Shown here piece after piece: positions 26,833 to 34,023 of a stretch of DNA of 64,000 nucleotides. Positions within the stretch are counted from its first letter, which is position 1. The number at the start of each line of letters is the position of its first letter. The notes under the pieces are model-generated. The model was not told where the DNA came from. It searched no databases and was given only the letters and a program-made list of their open reading frames with translations. The position numbers and the translations under genes are program-made. Source of the DNA: Rhizobiales bacterium CCH10-E5 (GTDB taxonomy: Bacteria > Pseudomonadota > Alphaproteobacteria > Rhizobiales > Beijerinckiaceae); NCBI GenBank assembly GCA_001556125.1, contig LSIG01000139.1:1-64000 (forward strand), written 5' to 3'.

Positions 26833-27501
26833 TCAGCGCGGCGCCGGCACGGTGATGTCGCGCGTGCGGCAGCCGGAGCGGTCGACCTCCTGGCAGGTCT
26901 GGAAACTGCGCAGGTCCTTGGACAGGCAGATGCGGATCTCCTGCAGCACGCCGCGGCGGCAGGCGACCGACATCATGTCGGTCCGCAGTCCCGGATTCGC
27001 ATCGACGAAGGCGCGTTCCAGATCGATGGCGGTCCAGTTCTGCTCGCGTTTGGGGTTTGCGAGCGCCGGCGGAATGATGATCTTCTCGCGCGCCCGGCGT
27101 GTGTCGGCGAAATAGTCGCTTGGGCTGGAGCCCGAGCAGGTGCCGTGCTTGCGCCACTGGTGTCGCGCAAGCCCTTCGCTGGGAAACAACCCCTTGGCCT
27201 GGTCGAGCGCAATGCGCGAGGGCGTGCGCCCGGCCGGCCCGCATTCGCTGGGGTAGCCCTGCTCATGCTGCGGCCAGAGACCATGCACGACGAAGCCGAG
27301 GCCCGCGCCCTCGCCGCATTGCTCACGGTTGCGTTCGCGCTCCCCGTCGAGCTCGCAGAAACCCGGCGACCAGGAGAGCGCCAGCACATAGAAGTCGAAG
27401 GCGCCGGGTTCACCTCCGCGCTGGTTGCGCGGCTGGGCCTGCAACGCAGCCGTCAGGCCGATGAGAAGGGGCAATACGAGGGCGATTCGCGGAAAGCGCA
27501 T
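26833..27501 (-). CDS. Ribonuclease T2 family protein, secreted
   Basis: 222 aa. Signal peptide RFPRIALVLPLLIGLTAALQA with mature start at QPRNQRGG. Both catalytic T2 boxes are intact: FVVHGLWPQ (CAS I) and HQWRKHGTC (CAS II), with several cysteines for disulfides. Acts in the periplasm or outside the cell on RNA without base specificity, via 2',3'-cyclic products. The ATG at 27501 starts the signal peptide. It lies 16 bases after a small secreted protein gene, suggesting an operon. Confidence 0.93.
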   Translation of the reverse strand: MRFPRIALVLPLLIGLTAALQAQPRNQRGGEPGAFDFYVLALSWSPGFCELDGERERNREQCGEGAGLGFVVHGLWPQHEQGYPSECGPAGRTPSRIALDQAKGLFPSEGLARHQWRKHGTCSGSSPSDYFADTRRAREKIIIPPALANPKREQNWTAIDLERAFVDANPGLRTDMMSVACRRGVLQEIRICLSKDLRSFQTCQEVDRSGCRTRDITVPAPR

Positions 27502-27517
27502 CGGCGGCTGCTCCGCC

Positions 27518-27979
27518 TCAGGGACGGGCCATCTTGCAGTCGGGCGCATAGGCGCGATGGCGGTCGAGCCCGCTGACGCACCAGTTGACGTTCCAGGTCC
27601 AGCCGAAGAGGCCGAGATTCTCCCGCACCGAATAGTCGAGGCGGTGAAGCGTCCCGTCGTTCAGGGCGATGCGGCCGGTGCAGAAACGACGCGGGATCAG
27701 GTCGTCGCCCAGCGGCCGGTAGCCGATCGGCCGGATATGGTCATAGGCCACCGCCTGGAGCGGGCCCCAGAAGCGGCTCTCGCGCGTGTTGAACCAGCTC
27801 GTGATCTCACCCAGCACCGCAGGGTCGTCGCAGGCCGGGAGTGCGCCGGTCAGCGGCACGGTGCGATTCTCGGCCCGGTCGGCCGGATGGACGATGCGGC
27901 GGCCCGAAGCCTCGGCCGATGCGGCGGCCGTCAGCAGGGCGATGGAAGCGAGAGCGGTTCGCAGCAGAGCGCGGCGCAT
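27518..27979 (-). CDS. Small secreted protein, unknown function
   Basis: 153 aa. Signal peptide MRRALLRTALASIALLTAAASA. The mature protein has four cysteines (ALPACDDP, RRFCTGRI, NWCVSGLD, PDCKMARP), aromatic-rich segments (SRFWGPLQAVAY, LGLFGWTWNVNW) and a mixed charge pattern; the cysteines suggest two disulfides. I do not recognise the family. First gene of a run with RNase T2 and rlmJ, so it may be a partner of the secreted RNase. Confidence 0.75.
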   Translation of the reverse strand: MRRALLRTALASIALLTAAASAEASGRRIVHPADRAENRTVPLTGALPACDDPAVLGEITSWFNTRESRFWGPLQAVAYDHIRPIGYRPLGDDLIPRRFCTGRIALNDGTLHRLDYSVRENLGLFGWTWNVNWCVSGLDRHRAYAPDCKMARP

Positions 27980-28192
27980 CAAGATCGGCCTCGTGGAGGT
28001 GCGGAAAGCGATGGCGCACGATGGCGTTGGCCGTTTGCGGGGTCAAGGCGGCGGCGCGGCGTCAGGGCATCGCGGCGCCGGCTGTGGCTTTTCGATCCGC
28101 CGTCCATGGCGGAATGGCAGCCGCGCGGCCACGATGCTGGCCCCCGAGCGGTGGATCGCCGAGAGTGCCGCGAGACGGTGAAGGAGGACGCC

Positions 28193-28828
28193 ATGACGAC
28201 GGACAGCGAGGCCGAGGAGACGGCCATCGCCGAACCCGCCGAATTGCGGGCGCATATGGGGCCGGTCAATCCGCTGGCCGAACGCAAGGTCCTCGACCGG
28301 CTCGATGGGTATTGCCGCGACTTCATCGCGCTGTCGCCCTTCCTCGTGCTCGCGACTTCGGACGGCGAGGGGCGGGCCGATGCCAGCCCGCGCGGCGATG
28401 CGCCCGGCTTCGTCGAGGTGATCGACGAGCGCACGCTGTTCATTCCCGACAGGCGCGGCAACAACCGGGTCGACAGCTTCGGCAATGTGCTGGCCTCGCC
28501 AGGCGTGGGCCTGATCTTCATGGTGCCGGGCATCGCCGAGACGCTGCGGGTCAATGGTCGGGCGACGCTGACGCGCGATCCCGATCTGCTCGCACCTGCA
28601 ACCGTGCAGGATCGGACGCCGACGCTCGGGCTGCTGGTCGCGGTCGAGGAGGCCTTCTTCCATTGCGGCAAGGCGCTGATCCGCTCGAAGCTCTGGGATC
28701 CGGCGAGCCGCGTCGAGCGCAGCCGCTTCCCTTCGCTGGGGCGTATCATTGCGGATCAGACGAAGGCGGTTGGTGTCGCGGAGGCGGAGGCCAATCTCGA
28801 AGAGGCCTACCGGACGCGGCTGTACTAA
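28193..28828 (+). CDS. Pyridoxamine 5'-phosphate oxidase-fold protein (MSMEG_1061-like)
   Basis: 211 aa flavin-fold split-barrel protein. Core: DFIALSPFLVLATSDGEGRADASPRGD, DRRGNNRVDSFGN, GIAETLRVNGRATLTRDP, and C-terminal CGKALIRSKLWDP. Members bind FMN or F420; the reaction is unknown and it is not PdxH itself. AAGGAGG (28181-28187) before the ATG at 28193 gives a clear start, although the frame is open far upstream. Confidence 0.88.
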   Translation: MTTDSEAEETAIAEPAELRAHMGPVNPLAERKVLDRLDGYCRDFIALSPFLVLATSDGEGRADASPRGDAPGFVEVIDERTLFIPDRRGNNRVDSFGNVLASPGVGLIFMVPGIAETLRVNGRATLTRDPDLLAPATVQDRTPTLGLLVAVEEAFFHCGKALIRSKLWDPASRVERSRFPSLGRIIADQTKAVGVAEAEANLEEAYRTRLY

Positions 28829-28839
28829 ACAGGATGCGT

Positions 28840-28870
28840 CCTCTCCGGGCCGTCATGCGGCCCGGAGAGG
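28840..28870. terminator. Bidirectional hairpin between convergent genes
   Basis: Perfect 13-bp stem CCTCTCCGGGCCG / CGGCCCGGAGAGG with loop TCATG, 11 bases after the stop of the flavin-fold gene and 15 bases before the end of the TRAP binding-protein gene. No T-run on either side. Confidence 0.55.
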
Positions 28871-28885
28871 CGAAGGGCATGCCCG

Positions 28886-29983
28886 TCAGCGGCGGCTGCG
28901 CGAGCGGATCTGATAGGCGTCGTAATTGAACTCCGCCACCTGCTGCCAGAGCAGCTGCTCGTTGCGATAGGCCATCATGTGGTCGTGGAGCTTCTTGAAC
29001 ATCGGGTTCTTGGCGCCGAGCTCTTCGTAGAGTTCGGCGGCGGCCTTGGCGCAGGCGTCCATGATCTCCGGCGAGAAGCCGCGCAGCTGCGTGCCGGAAG
29101 CGATCAGCCGCTTGATCGCCGCCGGGTTCACGTCGTCATATTTCGCGATGGTCAGCGCGTTCGCCTGATGCGCGGCGGCGACGAAAATGGCCTTGTCGGT
29201 CGCGCTGAGCTCGTTCCACTTCGAGCGGTTGATCATCAGCAGGATCGCCGAGGCGCCCTCCCACCAGCCGGGATAGTAGTAATAGGGCGCGACGCGGCTG
29301 AAGCCGAGCTTCTCGTCGTCATAGGGGCCGACCCATTCGGCGGCGTCGATCGTGCCGCGCTCCAAAGCGGGGTAGATGTCGCCGGCAGCGATCTGCTGGG
29401 GTACGGCGCCGAGCTTGGCGATGACCTGGCCGGCGAGACCGCCGATGCGGATCTTCAGGCCCTTGAGGTCATCGACCGTCTTGATCTCCTTGCGAAACCA
29501 GCCGGCCATCTGGGCATTGGTGTTGCCGATCGGCAGGCCGATGACATTGTACTGCGCCAGCAACTCGTTGAAGAGAGCGAGGCCGCCGCCCTGGAAGAAC
29601 CAGGCGTTCTGCTGGCGGGTGTTGAGGCCGAAGGGCACCGCCGCGCCGAAGGCGAAGGAAGGGTCCTTGCCGACATAGTAGAAGGCGGCGGTGTCGCAGC
29701 ATTCGACCGTGCCGTTCTGCACGGCATCGAGCGCCTGCAGGCCGGGAACCAGTTCGCCGGAAGCGAAATGCTGGAGCTGGATGCGCCCGCCCGACATGTC
29801 GGACACCGCCTTGAGGAAGATGTCGCCGGCGCCGAACACCGCGTCGAGCGCCTTGGGGTAGCTCGAGGTCATGCGCCAGTTGATCGTCGCGGCCTGGGGC
29901 GCCTGGGCCGAGGCGGCCGTCGTGCCGGCGGCGAGGGCGGCTCCGGCCAGCCCGGTCTTCAGCATGTCGCGTCTGTTCGTCAT
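28886..29983 (-). CDS. TRAP transporter solute-binding protein, TakP-like, orphan
   Basis: 365 aa. Twin-arginine-like signal (TNRRDMLKTGLAGAALAAG, then ASAQA). Mature protein is the DctP/TakP fold with INWRMTSSYPKALDA, the ligand Arg region LKIRIGGLAGQVIAK and AAEWVGPYDDEKLGF followed by PGWWEGAS, as in the alpha-keto acid binder TakP and the mannitol/chloroaromatic group. No DctQ or DctM gene is adjacent, so it either works with permeases elsewhere or is a sensor protein. It follows the alcohol dehydrogenase gene by 98 bases on the same strand. Confidence 0.92.
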   Translation of the reverse strand: MTNRRDMLKTGLAGAALAAGTTAASAQAPQAATINWRMTSSYPKALDAVFGAGDIFLKAVSDMSGGRIQLQHFASGELVPGLQALDAVQNGTVECCDTAAFYYVGKDPSFAFGAAVPFGLNTRQQNAWFFQGGGLALFNELLAQYNVIGLPIGNTNAQMAGWFRKEIKTVDDLKGLKIRIGGLAGQVIAKLGAVPQQIAAGDIYPALERGTIDAAEWVGPYDDEKLGFSRVAPYYYYPGWWEGASAILLMINRSKWNELSATDKAIFVAAAHQANALTIAKYDDVNPAAIKRLIASGTQLRGFSPEIMDACAKAAAELYEELGAKNPMFKKLHDHMMAYRNEQLLWQQVAEFNYDAYQIRSRSRR

Positions 29984-30081
29984 CGTCGTTTCTCCCTGCT
30001 CGGCCCGCTTGTTCGGCTGGGGCCTTCCGATGGGGCGCGCCGGCCGGGCGGCCGGAGCGCAGTGATGCTGTCGCCGGTCCG

Positions 30082-31215
30082 TCAGCCGAAGGAGGCCTCC
30101 AGCATCGCGGCATAGTCGGCCGCTGTGGCGGCGCGCGGGTTGGTCGCGCTCGAATGGTCCTTGGTCGCGGCCTCGGCGATGGCGGGAATCACGCCGCGTG
30201 GCAGGCCCATGGCCGAGAGGCTACCCGGCATGCCGAGGCGCGCGACGAGGCCGGCGATCCAATCGGCGAGGTCGGTGTCGGGTGCGAGGCCAAGCACCTT
30301 GCGGATCTCGGCATATTTCGCCTCCGCCTCAGCCGCGTTGAAGCGCAGGACGGCCGGCAGCAGGACAGCATTGAGTGTGCCGTGATGCAGCGAGATTTCC
30401 TTCAGCCCGCCGAGCGGGTGGGAGAGGGCATGGACGGCACCGAGCCCCTTCTGGAAGGTCAGGCCGCCCTGGAGCGCGGCCATCATCATCTCCTTGCGGG
30501 CCTCGCGGTCGCTGCCGTCCTTGACCGCGCGCTCGATGAAGCCGACGGCCCGCTTGAGTCCGTCCAGCGCGATCGCCTCGGCTGGCGGGTTCTCGCGCGG
30601 GCTGAGATAGGTCTCGATGCAGTGGGTGACGGCGTCCATGCCGGTGGCGGCGGTGAGCCAGGCGGGCAGTCCGAGCGTCAGCTCGGGGTCGCAGATCGCC
30701 AGACGCGGGATCAGGTGAGGCGAGATGAAGCCGAGCTTGCGACCGTCCTTCAGCGTGATCAGCGCCGCGCGGCCGACCTCGCTGCCTGTGCCCGAGGTCG
30801 TCGGCACGGCGATGACAGGGGCGACCGCGGCCGTGACTTTCGGGATACCGCCGAGGATCGCGGCATAGGTCTCGAGCGAGCCTTCATGGGTCGCCAGCAG
30901 CGCCACGCCCTTGGCGAGGTCGATCGGTGAACCGCCGCCGATGGCGACGAGCCCGTCGCAGCCATGCCGGCGGTAGAGTTCAAGCGCGGCCTCGACGGCC
31001 TCCTCTGTCGGGTTCGTCGGGGTGCCGTCGAACACCGGCGCGCTGGCGAGCGCGGGTGCCAGCGCCTGGACCTTCGCGACCAGGCCGGCCGCGACGATGC
31101 CCTTATCCGCGATGATCAGCGGCTTGGCGACGCCGAGCCCCGCCAGATCGGCCCCGATGGCGTCAATCTCGCCATAGCCGAATTTGACGGTCGTCAGATA
31201 GGTGATCAGGGCCAT
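30082..31215 (-). CDS. Iron-containing alcohol dehydrogenase
   Basis: 377 aa, group III ADH fold. N-terminal nucleotide part with GGGSPIDLAKGVALLA and TTSGTGSEVGRAALI; metal site His residues in AVHALSHPLGGLKEISLHHG. The substrate is unknown: butanol-type ADHs, lactaldehyde reductases and hydroxyacid-oxoacid transhydrogenases share this pattern. Divergent from the GntR gene across a strong palindrome, so likely controlled by it. Confidence 0.93.
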   Translation of the reverse strand: MALITYLTTVKFGYGEIDAIGADLAGLGVAKPLIIADKGIVAAGLVAKVQALAPALASAPVFDGTPTNPTEEAVEAALELYRRHGCDGLVAIGGGSPIDLAKGVALLATHEGSLETYAAILGGIPKVTAAVAPVIAVPTTSGTGSEVGRAALITLKDGRKLGFISPHLIPRLAICDPELTLGLPAWLTAATGMDAVTHCIETYLSPRENPPAEAIALDGLKRAVGFIERAVKDGSDREARKEMMMAALQGGLTFQKGLGAVHALSHPLGGLKEISLHHGTLNAVLLPAVLRFNAAEAEAKYAEIRKVLGLAPDTDLADWIAGLVARLGMPGSLSAMGLPRGVIPAIAEAATKDHSSATNPRAATAADYAAMLEASFG

Positions 31216-31267
31216 GAGGTTCCTCGCCTGTTGGTGCCAGTTAGCGACGGGCCACAGGCCCGCCGTA

Positions 31268-31293
31268 TCGTGGTCTTACCGGTATGGCCACGA
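31268..31293. promoter_or_regulatory. Candidate GntR/FadR operator
   Basis: A 26-base near-palindrome, left half TCGTGGTCTTACC, right half GGTATGGCCACGA; 11 of 13 positions pair. It is centred in the 129-base spacer between the divergent alcohol dehydrogenase and FadR-type regulator genes. The TGGT-N-ACCA look matches known FadR-subfamily sites. Confidence 0.6.
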
Positions 31294-31344
31294 GTTGACA
31301 GCGCGTCGCGGGAGCCGTCAACAGGCGGGTGTGGAAGGGGAGGG

Positions 31345-32055
31345 ATGAGGCCCGTGCAGGTCGAGAAGGACAGGAGGCCGGTCACCACCCAGCTGGTGCA
31401 GCAGATCCGGCGCCTGATGGCCGAGACGGGATTGAAGCCGGGAGACCGGGTACCGCCGCAGCGGGAGCTCGCCCAGCGGCTGGGGGCGAGCCGCCCGACC
31501 GTGCGCGAGGCCGTGCTGCAGCTCGAAGGGATGGGCCTGATCCGGATCGAGCCGGCGCGGGGCGCCTTCGTGGCCGAAGGCTTCGACCGCCCGGAGGCCG
31601 ATCTCACCGGCTGGACTTTCGAGCAGCGCTTCTCGGAGGTGGAGATCTACCAGCTGCGCTTCGCGCTGGAGGCGTCAACCGTCCAGCTCGCGGCGCGGCA
31701 CGCCTCGCAGGAGGATCTCGGCCGCCTCTCGGAGCTCAACGAGACGATGCGTCTGGCGATCGAGCAGGCGCGCTATCTCGACGCCATGGAGGCGGATTTC
31801 GGCCTGCATATGGCGATCGCGGAGATTGCCGGAAACCGTGCGATCCGCGACATCCTCGGGCTCTACAGGCCGATCATCACCCGCAGCCAGCGGCCGCCGG
31901 TGCAGGAGCCGGCCCGGCTGCAGGAGGCGTTCGCCGAGCATGGCGCGATCCTGCGCGCGCTCGGCCGCCGCGACGGTGAGACCGCGGCGGTCGCGATGCG
32001 GCACCACATCGTCCAGTCCTCGGACCGGATGAAGGTGCCTTTCATCGCCAGTTGA
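31345..32055 (+). CDS. FadR-subfamily GntR transcriptional regulator
   Basis: 236 aa. N-terminal winged HTH (LKPGDRVPPQRELAQRLGAS, RPTVREAVLQLEGMGLI) and a C-terminal FCD domain with the metal-ligand residues D...H...H (EADFGLHMAIAEIAGNRAI and AFAEHGAILRAL, then MRHHIVQSS). GGGGAGGG precedes the ATG. Usually represses neighbouring catabolic genes until a small acid binds. Its stop (TGA) abuts the stop of the convergent transporter gene exactly, in TGATCA. Confidence 0.93.
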   Translation: MRPVQVEKDRRPVTTQLVQQIRRLMAETGLKPGDRVPPQRELAQRLGASRPTVREAVLQLEGMGLIRIEPARGAFVAEGFDRPEADLTGWTFEQRFSEVEIYQLRFALEASTVQLAARHASQEDLGRLSELNETMRLAIEQARYLDAMEADFGLHMAIAEIAGNRAIRDILGLYRPIITRSQRPPVQEPARLQEAFAEHGAILRALGRRDGETAAVAMRHHIVQSSDRMKVPFIAS

Positions 32056-32997
32056 TCAAGGCGCCGAAGGGCTGGTCTCGGCATCGACAGGCGCGCGGCC
32101 GGCCGCGCGCCGCTCCAGCAGGATCAGGGCGAGGCCGGCCGCCACGATGAGCGCCGCGCCGGCGAGCATGGCCGACGTCGGCCAATCGCCGAAGATCAGC
32201 CAGCCGAAGATCAGCGCCCAGACGATCAGCGTGTATTGGTAGGGCACGACGACCGAAGCTTCCGCCAGCTTGAGCGAGCGCGTGACACAGAGATGCGCGA
32301 CCATCGCGACGATGCCGAGCAGCCCCAGCAGCGCGGCGTCCGTCCAGCTTGGTGTGACCCAGCCGAAGGGCATTAGCACGAGGCCCATCAGCAGGGCGCC
32401 CAACGTCTGCCAGGCGACCAGCGTGACATCGGGCGTGCCGCGCAGATAGCGGCCGGCGATCATCATGCCCGCGAAGAGGACGCTGCCGAGCAGGGCCAGC
32501 AGGGCGGGCATCGACAGGCTCGCCCCCGTCGGATTCAGCGCGATGGCGACGCCGGCGAAGCCCGCCGCGATGGCGAGCCAGCGCCCGGCATCGACCCGCT
32601 CGCCCAGCAGCAGCACGGCCAGCAGGGCCGACCAGACCGGAGCCGCCAGCCACAGCGTCATCGTGTCGGCAAGCGGCAGATAGGAGACGGCAAGGTAGAA
32701 CAGCGCGACCTCGCCGGAGCCGAGCGCCACACGCAGGACCTGCAGGCCCGGCCGCTCGGGCCGCAGCGTCCGCATCAGCCCCTGGCGGAGCACGAAGGGC
32801 GTCAGCACGGCCAGCGCGGCGGCGCTGCGCAGCAGCAGCACCTGGCCGACCGTGTAGGTGGCCACGAGCCATTTCCCCATGACGTCGTTCAGGGAGAACA
32901 TCAGGATGCCCAGCAGCATCATGAAGATGCCGGCGAGGGTGGCATTGCGGATGGCCATGGAGAGCGGTTCGCCGTTTCGGAGGTCGGTCTGCAGCAT
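32056..32997 (-). CDS. DMT-superfamily transporter (EamA)
   Basis: About 313 aa with ten predicted TM helices and two EamA repeats (GIFMMLLGILMFSLNDVMGK at the start, then GLLGIVAMVAHLCVTRSLKL in the second). Exporters of this family carry amino acids or metabolites; the substrate is unknown. Start is ATG 32997 or ATG 32958. Divergent from the ArsR gene; convergent with the GntR gene with directly touching stop codons. Confidence 0.9.
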   Translation of the reverse strand: MLQTDLRNGEPLSMAIRNATLAGIFMMLLGILMFSLNDVMGKWLVATYTVGQVLLLRSAAALAVLTPFVLRQGLMRTLRPERPGLQVLRVALGSGEVALFYLAVSYLPLADTMTLWLAAPVWSALLAVLLLGERVDAGRWLAIAAGFAGVAIALNPTGASLSMPALLALLGSVLFAGMMIAGRYLRGTPDVTLVAWQTLGALLMGLVLMPFGWVTPSWTDAALLGLLGIVAMVAHLCVTRSLKLAEASVVVPYQYTLIVWALIFGWLIFGDWPTSAMLAGAALIVAAGLALILLERRAAGRAPVDAETSPSAP

Positions 32998-33083
32998 CGC
33001 TTTGACGGAGCACGAGGCTGCGGGCAAGCGACCAGGCCGCGCAGCGGCCAGAAGCCGAGCGCCGCATTATAATTTTGTATTGA

Positions 33084-33093
33084 CTTAATTAAG
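33084..33093. promoter_or_regulatory. AT-rich palindrome, possible ArsR site
   Basis: CTTAATTAAG, a perfect 10-base palindrome inside an unusually AT-rich stretch (33065-33100) with TATAAT at 33069 and TTGACT at 33080. It lies in the divergent spacer before the ArsR gene. Small palindromes of this sort can occur by chance. Confidence 0.35.
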
Positions 33094-33114
33094 ATAAGAC
33101 GGAATCATGGGCCC

Positions 33115-33432
33115 ATGGACGCCTTCACCGCTCTTGCCGACCCGACCCGCCGCCGCATCATCGAGATGCTGGCGGAGGGTGAACTTTCGGCCGGGGAGAT
33201 CGGAGAGCGGTTCACGCTGTCGGCACCGGCGATCTCGCAGCATCTCAAGGCGCTGCGCGAGGCCGGGCTGGTCCGGGTCACGGTCGCAGGCCAGCGGCGC
33301 ATCTATGCGCTGGACCCGGACGGCATCGACGGCTTCGAGCAATGGGTCCGGCGCGTGCGCGCCTTCTGGCCCGACAGGCTGGCGGCCCTCGAGGCCGCGC
33401 TACGAAAGCCCGATCCGGGCGAGGAGGCGTGA
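33115..33432 (+). CDS. ArsR-family metalloregulator-fold repressor
   Basis: 105 aa winged helix: FTALADPTRRRIIEMLAEGEL, AGEIGERFTLSAPAISQHLKAL, REAGLVRVTVAGQRRIYALDP. No cysteine or His-rich metal site is visible, and the partner is an SRPBCC protein, so it likely belongs to the group that controls such proteins instead of metals. The stop and the next ATG overlap by 1 base (TGATG), a coupled pair. Confidence 0.94.
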   Translation: MDAFTALADPTRRRIIEMLAEGELSAGEIGERFTLSAPAISQHLKALREAGLVRVTVAGQRRIYALDPDGIDGFEQWVRRVRAFWPDRLAALEAALRKPDPGEEA

Positions 33433-34001
33433 TGCAGACGCAGACACAGCAGGCGAATGCGAAGGCGTATGGCGAGGTGCTGGAGAGCGGGGCGGTGCGC
33501 TTCGAGCGGCTGCTTCCCGGGCCGATCGAGCGGGTCTGGGCCTATCTGGTCGAGGACGGGAAGCGTGCGAGCTGGTTTTGCGGCGGCAAGACGGAAGCCC
33601 GCGCCGGCGGCCAAATCGAGCTGTTCTTCAAGCATTCGCGCATCACCGACGAGACGCCGCCCGAGAGTCATCGCCAGATGAACGACGAGGGATCGCTGAT
33701 GACCGGCACCGTCACGGTCTATGAGCCGCCGCACCGCTTGGCCTTCACCTGGGCGGGCATGGGCGACCCCGATTCCGATGTCGAGATCGAGCTGACGCCG
33801 CTGGGGCAGCAGGTTCGGCTGGTGCTGATCCACCGCCGGCTGGCGACCAAGTCGCGCATGGCGATGGTGTCCAGCGGCTGGCATCTGCATCTCGGCCTGC
33901 TTGAGGACCAACTCCTCGGTCAGACGCCGCGGCCGTTCTGGTCGGCCCATGAGCCGCTGATGGCGGAGTATGCGCAGAGGCAGCGCGACGCAGCGCTGTA
34001 G
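33432..34001 (+). CDS. SRPBCC/AHSA1-like ligand-binding protein
   Basis: 189 aa helix-grip fold: VRFERLLPGPIERVWAYLVE, GKRASWFCGGKTEARAGGQIEL, HRLAFTWAG, and the C-terminal helix WSAHEPLMAEYAQR. AHSA1-type proteins bind hydrophobic ligands or assist Hsp90; the role here is unknown. Coupled to the ArsR gene with a 1-base overlap, a common ArsR-SRPBCC arrangement. Confidence 0.9.
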   Translation: MQTQTQQANAKAYGEVLESGAVRFERLLPGPIERVWAYLVEDGKRASWFCGGKTEARAGGQIELFFKHSRITDETPPESHRQMNDEGSLMTGTVTVYEPPHRLAFTWAGMGDPDSDVEIELTPLGQQVRLVLIHRRLATKSRMAMVSSGWHLHLGLLEDQLLGQTPRPFWSAHEPLMAEYAQRQRDAAL

Positions 34002-34023
34002 GGCCCGCCGGCGGCCGCTCCGG

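Noticed and set aside
33105-33114. ATG at 33106 as start of the ArsR gene
   Set aside because: It is in a different frame from the conserved winged-helix protein; ATG 33115 opens the conserved frame.
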